Assembly: GCA_009780025.1 (NCBI GenBank)
Contig: WRAV01000005.1
Location: forward strand, 20,918-84,917
Direction: 5' to 3'
DNA from: Oscillospiraceae bacterium
Lineage (GTDB): Bacteria; Bacillota; Clostridia; Oscillospirales; Ruminococcaceae
DNA length: 64,000 bases
Part shown: positions 8,369-17,101 of the stretch, one piece after another
Layout: every line of letters begins with the position of its first letter
Numbering within the stretch: the stretch's first letter is position 1
Translations under genes and position numbers: made by a program
Notes under the pieces: model-generated
Databases searched by the model: none
The model's input: only the letters and a program-made list of their open reading frames with translations
What the model was told of the DNA's origin: nothing

Positions 8369-8421
8369 AGAAAGAACGTTGACAGCGGCAGAATTCCTCT
8401 CGCCGTTGTCAACGTTCTTTC
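8369..8421. terminator. Bidirectional terminator between convergent genes
   Basis: A near-perfect 22-bp inverted repeat starting AGAAAGAACGTTGACA and ending with its complement. A-rich left and T-rich right stem bases let it work for both the zinc-ribbon gene and gap. Confidence 0.8.
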
Positions 8422-8430
8422 TGTTTGCTT

Positions 8431-9465
<1,035 letters not shown>

Positions 9466-9498
9466 CTATTTCTTTGTGCATTTTTTCACACCGCTACT

Positions 9499-9527
9499 AT
9501 TTTATACCAAAAGTGTCAAAACTACAA
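9499..9527 (-). promoter_or_regulatory. Candidate sigma-A promoter of gap
   Basis: TTGTAG, 17-bp spacer, TAAAAT on the minus strand. A perfect TTGACA (9514-9519 complement) lies in the spacer but has no matching -10 at 17 bp, so the first pair is preferred. Confidence 0.5.
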
Positions 9528-9596
9528 CAGGAACACCATTTCATCCTGCTATTTTCTTAATATATCCCAAATTTATGTTTTTTTATATATTTTTTT

Positions 9597-9637
9597 GTGC
9601 TATAATTGTATTCGACAAAATTCGACAAATTTAGACA
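9597..9637 (+). promoter_or_regulatory. Extended -10 promoter with three Spo0A boxes in 10-bp phase
   Basis: TGCTATAAT (extended -10, hexamer 9601-9606) is followed by TTCGACA at 9611 and 9621 and by TTAGACA at 9631. TTCGACA is the complement of the 0A box TGTCGAA. Exact 10-bp spacing places the three on one helix face, downstream of the -10, a position that would repress. The -35 region (T-rich) is poor, which fits an extended -10 promoter. Confidence 0.65.
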
Positions 9638-9683
9638 GTGGGCTTGCATACAGTGCGCCCATAAGCTGCGAAAGGGAATAGCT

Positions 9684-10844
9684 ATGTACGACTTTGACTT
9701 TCTTAAAAAACACCGGGAGCGAATACTCGTATACAAGGATATTCCTCTGCCCGTCATCATTGCCTCCAAAGATCTGGAAGTCCTTTGGAGCAACGATCAC
9801 GCCGAGCTTTATTACCCCAACCTGGCCCATACTCAGGGGCTTGTGCGGGCGTTTATGGAGTACAACTTCACCGAGCTGTTGGGTGCCGCGCAGGCAGAGG
9901 GCAGCTGTATTGTCAACGAGTTTGTGCCCATGGGCAATGTGGGACTAAAAATCATCCCACTTAGGGAAGGCAGCGCCTTAGTCGGGGCCGTGCTTGTTTT
10001 GCTGCGCACCGACAGCGTTATAGACGCCGGGACTTTTTACCAAAGCTCCCGTATGCCCGGAATCATCTCGGACAACATACGTGATGTAGTGAGCGAGATG
10101 TTCGCTGTACTGGACAAAACCTCTCTCAGGTCTGACCTCATGCAGATGGGCTGGATCAAACCCGGGCTAAACGAGCTCGCAAATAACGGCTATCGCATTT
10201 TGCGCATAGCCACAAATATAACCGAGTACGCCCGCTACCAAAGCGAACTTTTGGACTTTGCCCCGCGCCTTGTCTGCCTGAGCTCTTTTCTGTGGGAGGC
10301 CGCCGGGGAAATATCCCGGCTTGCGGAGCTGGTGGGCACTCCTATCAGCTTTAGGGTGCCGCGCAAAGATTTTTTTGCGCAGATAGACATCACCCGTTTT
10401 GAGCACGCATTCTTCAATATTTTACACAACGCAATGTACTACACAAAGCCTGGCAATAGCATCGTAGTCAGTCTACGAGCAAATAAAACCAGGGACTTCG
10501 CGACCCTCTCGGTGGCGGACAAGGGGCTGGGCATCCCCAAGGACGTGCTCTCCAAAGTTACCCGGCCCTACTACGCTCACGCCCCCGGCAGAGCTAGGCG
10601 CGGGGTCGGCCTGGGGCTCACCATCGCTAGCCTGGCTGCCGAAACACACGAAGGCCGGCTAAAAGTTGGGTCCAGGGAGGACCAAGGCACAACTGTGCGC
10701 CTCATCCTGCCCTTGGATAAAGGCGGCTCGTCCACTGCTACCCTTGCCCAAGAGTCGAGCGACTTCCGGTTTAGGGACAGGTTTTCGTCAGCTTTTATCG
10801 GGCTTTCAGACGTGGCGCTCAGCCCGTTTAACACCTGGGAGTGA
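9684..10844 (+). CDS. Histidine-kinase-like ATPase lacking a recognisable phospho-acceptor His
   Basis: 386 residues from an ATG with AAAGGG nine bases upstream. About 15-110 look like a PAS-type sensor (PVIIASKDLEVLWSND). About 125-195 form the helical dimerisation region (ISDNIRDVVSEMF...NITEYARYQ), but no His is present where the H-box would be. About 225-355 hold a GHKL ATPase with N-box (FEHAFFNILHNAMYY), G1 box (DKGLGIP) and G2 box (GVGLGLTI). No membrane segment, so cytosolic. It may act as a phosphatase-biased or non-canonical kinase. There is no response regulator next door. Its promoter carries Spo0A boxes, which hints at a role in sporulation timing. Confidence 0.75.
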   Translation: MYDFDFLKKHRERILVYKDIPLPVIIASKDLEVLWSNDHAELYYPNLAHTQGLVRAFMEYNFTELLGAAQAEGSCIVNEFVPMGNVGLKIIPLREGSALVGAVLVLLRTDSVIDAGTFYQSSRMPGIISDNIRDVVSEMFAVLDKTSLRSDLMQMGWIKPGLNELANNGYRILRIATNITEYARYQSELLDFAPRLVCLSSFLWEAAGEISRLAELVGTPISFRVPRKDFFAQIDITRFEHAFFNILHNAMYYTKPGNSIVVSLRANKTRDFATLSVADKGLGIPKDVLSKVTRPYYAHAPGRARRGVGLGLTIASLAAETHEGRLKVGSREDQGTTVRLILPLDKGGSSTATLAQESSDFRFRDRFSSAFIGLSDVALSPFNTWE

Positions 10845-10933
10845 TGTAAAAATATCGCCGTGTGCCTTCGGTTGTTTTAAATATGCCATGCAGCTGTCGC
10901 ATTATTGTGGTACAATACATTTGGTGATTAAAA

Positions 10934-11836
10934 GTGCAGACAAGCAGGTTATTTGAAATTCTCTATATTTTGCTGAACAAGCAGCGCGTTACCGCCGGGG
11001 AACTGGCCAATCAGCTCGGCGTCTCGAGGCGAACTATCTGTAGAGATATAGACGCCTTGAGCGTAGCCGGGATTCCTATATACACCGAGAAGGGCAAAGG
11101 CGGGGGAATCAGCCTTTTGCCCAATTTTGTGTTGAACAAATCTATACTAAGCGAGCAGGAACAAAACGAGATTTTGTCGGCGCTGCACGGGCTCTCAAAT
11201 ATTAAGACCGACGACACAACCCAGGTATTGCGGAAGCTGTCTACAGTATTCAACAAAACCACAACCAACTGGCTGGAGGTGGACTTCGCCGATTGGAGCC
11301 ACGAAAACGACTTTTGGGGCCAGTTCAAGACCGCCATAATAGAACGACGCATTGCCCAGTTCGATTACTACAATAGCTACGGCGACAAAACCTCTCGGCG
11401 CGTTGAGCCGATACAGCTCTGGTTTAAATCTAAGGCATGGTATCTGAAAGGCTTCTGCCTAACTAAGCAGGGCATGAGGTTGTATAAGGTGTCACGGATT
11501 AAGAATCTTGTGGTGAGCGACGAGCACTTTCCCGAGCGGGAATGTCTCGAGGCAGCGGATAATTCTGCCGGAAGCCATTATAGTGAGAAGCAGATTGTCA
11601 CGCTCAAGCTTCGCATCGCGCCGGAAAGGGCCTACCGAGTGTTTGACGACTTCCATGAAAGCATGGCAGAAAAACAGCCGGACGGAAGCTTTATAGTAAC
11701 CGTGACATGGCCGGAGGATAGTTGGGTATACGGCTTTATCCTGTCGTTTGGGAAGCATATAGAAGTTATTGAGCCCGAACATATCCGGAACATAATAAAG
11801 GACGAGGCCGAAAAAATTGCGCAAAAACACTTATAA
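10934..11836 (+). CDS. HTH-WYL (DeoR-like) transcriptional regulator
   Basis: 300 residues beginning at GTG with GGTGAT upstream. Residues 1-60 form a winged HTH (RVTAGELANQLGVSRRTICRDI, then GIPIYTEKGKGGGISLLPNF). About 130-205 are a WYL domain (RRIAQFDYYNS...EPIQLWFKSKAWYLKGFC), followed by the C-terminal WCX extension. WYL regulators respond to nucleic-acid or nucleotide ligands in known cases. The next gene, a small barrel protein, starts 83 bp downstream behind a hairpin, and may be its target. Confidence 0.92.
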   Translation: MQTSRLFEILYILLNKQRVTAGELANQLGVSRRTICRDIDALSVAGIPIYTEKGKGGGISLLPNFVLNKSILSEQEQNEILSALHGLSNIKTDDTTQVLRKLSTVFNKTTTNWLEVDFADWSHENDFWGQFKTAIIERRIAQFDYYNSYGDKTSRRVEPIQLWFKSKAWYLKGFCLTKQGMRLYKVSRIKNLVVSDEHFPERECLEAADNSAGSHYSEKQIVTLKLRIAPERAYRVFDDFHESMAEKQPDGSFIVTVTWPEDSWVYGFILSFGKHIEVIEPEHIRNIIKDEAEKIAQKHL

Positions 11837-11859
11837 TGTGCCGCGCTGTTGGCACATTA
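11834..11859 (+). terminator. Hairpin directly at the stop codon of the WYL gene
   Basis: TAATGTGCC-N8-GGCACATTA, a perfect 9-bp stem that begins with the TAA stop codon. It has no clear T-run, so termination may be partial. Confidence 0.45.
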
Positions 11860-11918
11860 ACTTTGGTATGCTTGCAATGGAACAGCACGAAGCAGATCTT
11901 TGAAGGAGGGCGTTTGTT

Positions 11919-12227
11919 ATGTCAAAGGCAATTTACTACGTTTCGTACAAGCTTAAAAAGGGAGCGTCTGTGCCGAATTTCTTGCTTGCGGCAGAAACGC
12001 TGAATAATGAATTTATATCCAAGCAAAGGGGTTATATTTCGTGGGAGCAGCTTGTAGATGGCGATATATGGGCAGACGCTTTAACTTTTGAAACAATGGA
12101 CGACCTTGAAAATTTCAAGGTCGTGTCGCGCAACCCCAGCGAGCTTGCGGAAAAGTTTTATTCGTTTATAAACCTAAGCGCAAGCGGTTGCAAACATCAT
12201 ATTTTTTCCGTCAAGAGAAGCTACTAG
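11919..12227 (+). CDS. Small protein, possible dimeric alpha/beta-barrel
   Basis: 102 residues; GAAGGAGG lies ahead of the ATG. The pattern (YYVSYKLKKGASVPNFLLAAETLNNEF...RGYISWEQLVDGDIWADALTFETMDDLENF) of a beta strand, long helix and RGY-W-L strand resembles ABM/ferredoxin-like dimeric barrel proteins. No catalytic residues are assignable. It lies between the WYL regulator and tag. Confidence 0.6.
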   Translation: MSKAIYYVSYKLKKGASVPNFLLAAETLNNEFISKQRGYISWEQLVDGDIWADALTFETMDDLENFKVVSRNPSELAEKFYSFINLSASGCKHHIFSVKRSY

Positions 12228-12324
12228 GGATATATTGTCGCGGCACCCCGCAGTTTTCGCCGCAGGGTGTCGTTGCTGTATTCCGAAAGAGGCGCGCGGA
12301 AAGACTACCGGAGGAGAAAGTCTT

Positions 12325-12900
12325 ATGAGTGAAAAAATCAGGTGCTCGTGGGCGGGGGAGACTGCCATATACCAAGACTACCACGACAACGAATGGGGGC
12401 GCCCTGTCCACGATGACGGCAAGCTGTTTGAGATGCTGATCTTAGAGGGTATGCAGGCGGGGCTCACCTGGATAACCGTACTTAAAAAGCGAGAGGCATT
12501 CCGGGAGGCCTTTGACAGGTTTGACTCGCATAAGATTATCCTTTACGATGACGCTAAGGTTGCAGAGCTCATGGCAAACGAGGGAATAATCCGCAACCGC
12601 CTAAAGATCAACGCCGCCATAACTAATGCCAAACTATTCCTCGAGGTTGTCCAAAAGTACGGCAGCTTTGATAAATTTATATGGGGGTACGTGGACAACA
12701 AGCCCATCGTGGGCCACAGGGAGAAGCTTGCGGACATCCCCGCGACCACCCCGATCTCCGACAAGATCAGCAAGGACTTGAAGAAGATGGGCTTTAAGTT
12801 TGTCGGCTCGACTATTATCTATGCGTACATGCAGGCGACAGGAATGGTTAACGACCATTTTACCGACTGTTTCGTTTATAAAGAAATGGGGAGCGCTTGA
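12325..12900 (+). CDS. tag: DNA-3-methyladenine glycosylase I
   Basis: 191 residues from ATG 12325 (GGAGGAG upstream). Family signatures are present: RCSWAG at the N-terminus (zinc Cys), YHDNEWGRPVHDD, LILEGMQAGLTWITVLKKRE (HhH-fold helix with catalytic Glu), KFVGSTIIYAYMQATGMVNDH and a final C-x-H zinc motif region. The enzyme removes 3-methyladenine from alkylated DNA in base excision repair. Length is typical. No repair partner is adjacent. Confidence 0.96.
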   Translation: MSEKIRCSWAGETAIYQDYHDNEWGRPVHDDGKLFEMLILEGMQAGLTWITVLKKREAFREAFDRFDSHKIILYDDAKVAELMANEGIIRNRLKINAAITNAKLFLEVVQKYGSFDKFIWGYVDNKPIVGHREKLADIPATTPISDKISKDLKKMGFKFVGSTIIYAYMQATGMVNDHFTDCFVYKEMGSA

Positions 12901-13022
12901 GGCGGATGATATATATGCCGCGTGCCGCGTCGCCTACAAATGACAATTCGGTGACAAAATCACCTTGCCGTTAGCTCTTTGTAGTCAATTCGCTCAAAAT
13001 TAACCACTCTAAACTGTAGATA

Positions 13023-13051
13023 TTGACAGCTTTCAGCTAATGTGGTATCAT
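13023..13051 (+). promoter_or_regulatory. Sigma-A promoter of the trpB2 gene
   Basis: TTGACA, 17-bp spacer, TATCAT, ending 32 bases before the start codon. Confidence 0.75.
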
Positions 13052-13083
13052 GTCATCTAATTATCTGAAAGGGAGTGGTCGTA

Positions 13084-14454
13084 ATGGCAAAAAGCGTACC
13101 GTACAAAATCTACCTCACTGAAAACGAGCTCCCTAGGCGATGGTACAATATCCGCGCCGATATGAAGGAACAGCCCGACCCCATCATCAACCCCGGCACC
13201 GGGAAGCCTCTCACACAGGAAGAGCTTAGCGGGCTGTTCTGCACCGAGCTGGCCGCCCAGGAGATGAACCACACCGATGCGTTTATCGACATCCCGAAGG
13301 AAGTGCAGGCCTTCTACAAGATGTTCCGCCCCTCACCGGTGGTGCGCGCCTACTGTCTGGAAAAGGCTCTGGGCACACCCGCACACATCTACTATAAGTT
13401 CGAGGGGTCGAACACATCGGGGTCGCACAAGCTAAACTCGGCGGCAGCCCAGGTCTACTACGCCAAAAAGCAGGGGATAACTCACTTAGCCACCGAGACC
13501 GGAGCCGGCCAATGGGGCACCGCCCTCTCGATGGCCTGCGGGTTCTTCGATGTTGACCTAAAGGTGTACATGGTCAAAGTGAGCGCCGAGCAGAAGCCCT
13601 ATCGCAAAGCCGTTATGGAGACTTTTGGGGCCAATGTGATTCCCTCGCCCTCCGACACAACTGAAGTGGGGCGAAAGATTCTACAGGCTAACCCCGGCAC
13701 CGGCGGAAGCCTTGGCTGCGCAATTTCCGAGGCGATAGAGACCGCAATGACCACTGAGAACTGCCGGTACGTGCTGGGCAGTGTACTCGATCATGTTGTC
13801 CTACACCAGAGCGTGATTGGTCTGGAAGCCAAAGCCGCCCTGGAAAAATACGATATTTATCCGGATATAATTATCGGGTGCGCGGGGGGCGGCTCCAATC
13901 TTGGTGGGCTGATTGTCCCATTTGTCCGCGACAAGCTGACCGGCAAGGCAAACCCGCACATTATCGCAGTGGAGCCGGCGTCCTGCCCAACTATGACCCG
14001 GGGGCGCTATGCCTACGACTTCGGCGACCTGGGCGGCACTACGCCTCTGCTCAAGATGTATACTCTGGGGGCGGGCTTTATCCCCGCTGCCAACCACGCA
14101 GGAGGCCTGCGCTACCACGGAATGAGCCCAATTGTTTCGAAGCTTTACCACGACGGCCTGCTGGACGAGGCCCGCGCTGTCGAGCAGACCAAGGTGTTCG
14201 ACGCCGCCACGCTTTTTGCCAAGCACGAGGGCACACTGATAGCGCCCGAGTCCGCCCATGCCGTGCGAGTGGCGATTGACGAGGCAATTAAGTGTCGCGA
14301 GACCGGCGAGGCCAAGACTATTCTATTTGGGCTGAGCGGCACCGGCTACTTCGACATGGCCGCGTATATGGATTACCGCAGCGGCGAGATGGTGGACTTT
14401 GTGCCGAGCGATGAAGATTTGGAGCGTGGGTTTGCCTCGCTACCGACTGTTTAG
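13084..14454 (+). CDS. trpB: Tryptophan synthase beta chain-like PLP enzyme (TrpB2 type)
   Basis: 456 residues from ATG 13084 with GAAAGGGAG upstream. It has the TrpB2 hallmarks: long N-terminal extension with PRRWYNI, PLP lysine in SNTSGSHKLNSA, TETGAGQWG, PLP-phosphate loop CAGGGSNLGG and C-terminal GLSGTGYFD. The enzyme joins indole and serine to tryptophan with PLP. No trpA or other trp gene is near, which is usual for TrpB2; it may salvage free indole. It converges on yigZ with a 4-base overlap. Confidence 0.93.
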   Translation: MAKSVPYKIYLTENELPRRWYNIRADMKEQPDPIINPGTGKPLTQEELSGLFCTELAAQEMNHTDAFIDIPKEVQAFYKMFRPSPVVRAYCLEKALGTPAHIYYKFEGSNTSGSHKLNSAAAQVYYAKKQGITHLATETGAGQWGTALSMACGFFDVDLKVYMVKVSAEQKPYRKAVMETFGANVIPSPSDTTEVGRKILQANPGTGGSLGCAISEAIETAMTTENCRYVLGSVLDHVVLHQSVIGLEAKAALEKYDIYPDIIIGCAGGGSNLGGLIVPFVRDKLTGKANPHIIAVEPASCPTMTRGRYAYDFGDLGGTTPLLKMYTLGAGFIPAANHAGGLRYHGMSPIVSKLYHDGLLDEARAVEQTKVFDAATLFAKHEGTLIAPESAHAVRVAIDEAIKCRETGEAKTILFGLSGTGYFDMAAYMDYRSGEMVDFVPSDEDLERGFASLPTV

Positions 14455-15071
14455 ATCGCCGCAAACTCCTCCCCCAACACAACAGGCCGAGATGAGCCCG
14501 CGCTCATCTCGGCTATTTCTTTTTCGAGGGCGAGAAACCTATCCGCCGCTATGCGAAAGCGCAGGCTGACGTTTTCGGCAAAGCTCTCTTCCAGCACTAC
14601 CACTCCGAATGCCGCGAACAAGTTTTGCAGCTTGCCGTAGCCGCTGTAGTGCAGCTCGATAGCGGCCACTGTGCAAAGGCACATATTCAGGACGATGGCG
14701 GCGTCAAGAGCCAGAGCCGCACCTTGAGAATAGGCCCGTATCAACCCACCGGCCCCTAGCAGTGTACCGCCGAAATACCGCGTGACCACCGCAATGACAT
14801 CCTGCATTCCCCGGTGGCGGAGCACCTCAAGGATGGGCAGTCCGGCCGTGCCCTGGGGCTCGCCGTCGTCGCTGCATCGCTGGGTATTCCCCATGCGCAG
14901 TATGTACGCGTAGCAGTTGTGGTTCGCGTCCGGGTGGCGCACCCGGACTTCTTCGAGCATAGCAAGAGCCTCGGCCTCATCACGTGCCGGGGTGGTCAGG
15001 CAGATGAAACGAGAGCGCTTTTCGATATGCTCGGCGCTCGCGGCGCCGGCAATAGTTTTGTACGCAGTCAC
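14451..15071 (-). CDS. YigZ/IMPACT-family protein
   Basis: 206 residues. N-terminal IMPACT domain with EKRSRFICLTTP, NCYAYILRMG, CSDDGEPQGTAGLPILEVL and VVTRYFGGTLLGAGGLIRAYSQGA, then a C-terminal DUF1949-like domain from about 135. Family members bind nucleotides or act on translation-linked targets; the exact role is open. Gene tail overlaps the trpB2 tail by four bases (TTAG), so neither can have its own terminator between them. Confidence 0.92.
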   Translation of the reverse strand: MTAYKTIAGAASAEHIEKRSRFICLTTPARDEAEALAMLEEVRVRHPDANHNCYAYILRMGNTQRCSDDGEPQGTAGLPILEVLRHRGMQDVIAVVTRYFGGTLLGAGGLIRAYSQGAALALDAAIVLNMCLCTVAAIELHYSGYGKLQNLFAAFGVVVLEESFAENVSLRFRIAADRFLALEKEIAEMSAGSSRPVVLGEEFAAI

Positions 15072-15112
15072 AGGCGTCTCCCTCTCGCAAGATGATTGCC
15101 GGGTCAGTAAGT

Positions 15113-15151
15113 GGCAAAATAAAACGGCGTAGTCACTGCGCTGCGCCGTTT
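15113..15151 (-). terminator. Rho-independent terminator of the small membrane protein gene
   Basis: On the minus strand AAACGGCG ... CGCCGTTT (8-bp stem, 14-nt loop) is followed by TATTTT. Confidence 0.7.
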
Positions 15152-15172
15152 AGACATTATGTGTGCACCGCA

Positions 15173-15526
15173 CTACCGGATAAGTGATTGCAGCGTTAAG
15201 ACCCATTCTCCCTGTGCCTGGCCAAGGCGACCGGCGGTAAAAAAGATAGCTTCGTACGTGCCCATAATCGACAACACCATACCCGCTACTGCCAGCGCCT
15301 TAACCCCGCTGCGCAGAGCAAGAGAGGCCAAAACAATACCGGCCACACCCAGAACTACGTCCAGGACGGCCACGGGCACAAACAGCGCGAATAAACCAAA
15401 GGCCACAGAGATTGCCGCCGGCGCGGCACTCGGCTTTTTGGGCGGCTGCGGAGCCGTGGGTGGCGGGACCCCGTACAGACCTCCAAATTGCGGCGGCTGC
15501 GATCCCCCGTAAGGGTACTGCTGCAT
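15173..15526 (-). CDS. Small membrane protein with Pro/Gln-rich N-terminus (DUF4190-like)
   Basis: 117 residues. Residues 1-35 are rich in Pro, Gln, Gly and Tyr (QQYPYGGSQPPQFGG), followed by two hydrophobic segments at about 36-68 and 75-98. The layout resembles DUF4190 proteins. Function unknown. Its strong promoter has a perfect Spo0A box five bases upstream of the -35, so it could be switched on at the start of sporulation. Flanked by its own terminator, thus monocistronic. Confidence 0.65.
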   Translation of the reverse strand: MQQYPYGGSQPPQFGGLYGVPPPTAPQPPKKPSAAPAAISVAFGLFALFVPVAVLDVVLGVAGIVLASLALRSGVKALAVAGMVLSIMGTYEAIFFTAGRLGQAQGEWVLTLQSLIR

Positions 15527-15575
15527 AAGTGAACTCCTCCAGGAGCGTTTGGTTTAAGCGTGCTAATCTATCTTA

Positions 15576-15617
15576 ATTATACATTGCCTCGTCTTGCGCT
15601 GTCAACATTCTTCGACA
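15576..15617 (-). promoter_or_regulatory. Sigma-A promoter with upstream Spo0A box
   Basis: On the minus strand: TGTCGAA (0A box, 15617-15611), five bases, TTGACA (15605-15600), 18-bp spacer, TATAAT (15581-15576). A box just upstream of the -35 is where Spo0A~P activates sigma-A promoters. Confidence 0.65.
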
Positions 15618-15674
15618 GTTTGCGCGGGGGCAAAAGTATCCGGCAACCGTCCCTTATTTTTCCTAGGTACGGTC

Positions 15675-16790
15675 TCAGACAATCGTGTGCTTAGTCTGTG
15701 AGATGAATTCCACAAGCTCCGGCAGAGTGGCGCTGCGGGCATTCCTAACATAGTAGCCGGAACTGGCATTGCCCACAAGCAGCGCCTCATTCACGCTGAG
15801 CCCGCTGAGCAACCCCAGGCAGAACCCCGCGTTGAAGTTGTCCCCCGCCCCGGTGGTGAGTACCGGGCGCGGTGTAAAATAACCGGGAGCGTAGTAGTAC
15901 TGCCCCGCGCAGTAAGCGCCGGCGTCGGTAACGGTGTGAATTACAAAGCTGTATACCCCGAGGGCACGCCCGGTCTTTACTGCAATTTCTTCTAGGTTTG
16001 CCCCGGCAGTTTCCACCCCCAGCACACGCGCGACCTGTAACGCCTCCTTGAGGTTGACCCCCAGCACCACCCTATAGCGCGCCGAGAAGTCTCTAATAAA
16101 CGCAGTGACGCGGGCAAGGTCTTGGTCGGTGCGCTTTTCAGGGTCGGCCAGGTCGAAGAATGCGATGCAATCCCCTGCCGGCACCAACGGGAAGACGTCG
16201 ACTATCATGCCCTCGAATATTCCACTCATATGCGGGAGCATCGTCCAATTAGTCAGCCCCAGCAAATCGAGGCTCTGTGGGTTTAGCATCTGCGCAAGTG
16301 TATCCAGGCCCAGCTTTTCGATCAACGCGGACCAAGTAACCTCCCCGAGCGACTCGTGTTTGCCCATTATAAGCTTGCCGTCATCGAACTCGAGGTTGAA
16401 CGAGAGGCCCGGGTCTGCTACCGAAACGAGCTTGCAGCGTTCCTTCATCCCGGTAAACACTGGGTGTATCTCGATTTTGCCCAGCGCGCCTATGCAAGTG
16501 ACATCCATACCTTGCTCAGCCAGCGCATTTGCGAAGATAGGCCCATTGCCGCCAAGCTTTTGGGTCAGGCCGGCCAGCTCTATGTTTGTGCTAAGCCCCG
16601 CCGCCCGGGAAATCCGCCCGCCCAAGTCGGCTAAGGTATTCACCTTGGTAAAGCTGTGGGCACTATGGCGCTTGTCTACCACGTGCATAAGCTCATCCAC
16701 AAAGCCGTCGAATCCTATGAGCGCGGTAAAGCTCGCTCCGTTAGCCGAAAGGGTCTGGGCTATATCCCGCGCATCGAGGGAACTTTGCAT
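15675..16790 (-). CDS. PfkB-family carbohydrate kinase
   Basis: 371 residues from the ATG at 16790, which has AAAGGTGAG at good spacing; a GTG nine bases upstream is too close to that site. N-terminal GFDGFVDELM, substrate region QKLGGNGPIFANAL, and PfkB signature 2 with the catalytic Asp in RPVLTTGAGDNFNAGF near residue 317. These kinases move the ATP gamma-phosphate to a sugar hydroxyl. The sugar is not evident and no sugar transporter or isomerase adjoins it. Confidence 0.85.
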   Translation of the reverse strand: MQSSLDARDIAQTLSANGASFTALIGFDGFVDELMHVVDKRHSAHSFTKVNTLADLGGRISRAAGLSTNIELAGLTQKLGGNGPIFANALAEQGMDVTCIGALGKIEIHPVFTGMKERCKLVSVADPGLSFNLEFDDGKLIMGKHESLGEVTWSALIEKLGLDTLAQMLNPQSLDLLGLTNWTMLPHMSGIFEGMIVDVFPLVPAGDCIAFFDLADPEKRTDQDLARVTAFIRDFSARYRVVLGVNLKEALQVARVLGVETAGANLEEIAVKTGRALGVYSFVIHTVTDAGAYCAGQYYYAPGYFTPRPVLTTGAGDNFNAGFCLGLLSGLSVNEALLVGNASSGYYVRNARSATLPELVEFISQTKHTIV

Positions 16791-16825
16791 AACTTCCACT
16801 CACCTTTCGGTTATTCATACAGTGA

Positions 16826-16854
16826 ATCCTACCACACAACCGGCTCTATTTCAA
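16826..16854 (-). promoter_or_regulatory. Candidate promoter of the PfkB kinase gene
   Basis: TTGAAA, 17-bp spacer, TAGGAT on the minus strand, 35 bases before the start codon. Confidence 0.55.
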
Positions 16855-16908
16855 CGGGGAAGCGTCCGCAATGCGTTGGGGAGTGAATAAACAGCGTTAT
16901 TTATGCGC

Positions 16909-16999
16909 GTAGGGGCGAACTGTGTAACTAAAGTTGCAAAGACCGGCGTCGCCCGCCGGAGCGCGATGGCAATCGCAGGCGAACACAGTTCGCCCCTAC
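16909..16999. repeat. GTAGGGGCG-type palindromic element, copy A (91 bp)
   Basis: Left end GTAGGGGCGAACTGTGT and right end ACACAGTTCGCCCCTAC are exact complements. The middle holds a second GC-rich hairpin. It lies between a PfkB kinase gene and glyQS. Confidence 0.8.
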
Positions 17000-17040
17000 G
17001 GTTATCAACGCGTTTGTCCACTCCCATGCGTTTACAACGC

Positions 17041-17069
17041 TTGACTTTATCCCGTCAAAGGGGTAGACT
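17041..17069 (+). promoter_or_regulatory. Candidate promoter of glyQS
   Basis: TTGACT, 17-bp spacer, TAGACT, 32 bases before the start codon. No T-box leader fits in the space before it. Confidence 0.55.
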
Positions 17070-17101
17070 ATTCCCTAACTTATTACACGCGGAGGTCGAT
17101 T

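Noticed and set aside
12239..12272. GGCACCC/GGGTGTC stem-loop before tag as a riboswitch
   Set aside because: Too short and simple; it does not match any riboswitch class I know.
16909..17100. T-box leader for glyQS
   Set aside because: No specifier-loop structure or GGTGGNACCGCG-type antiterminator is present; only the palindromic element and a normal promoter are seen.
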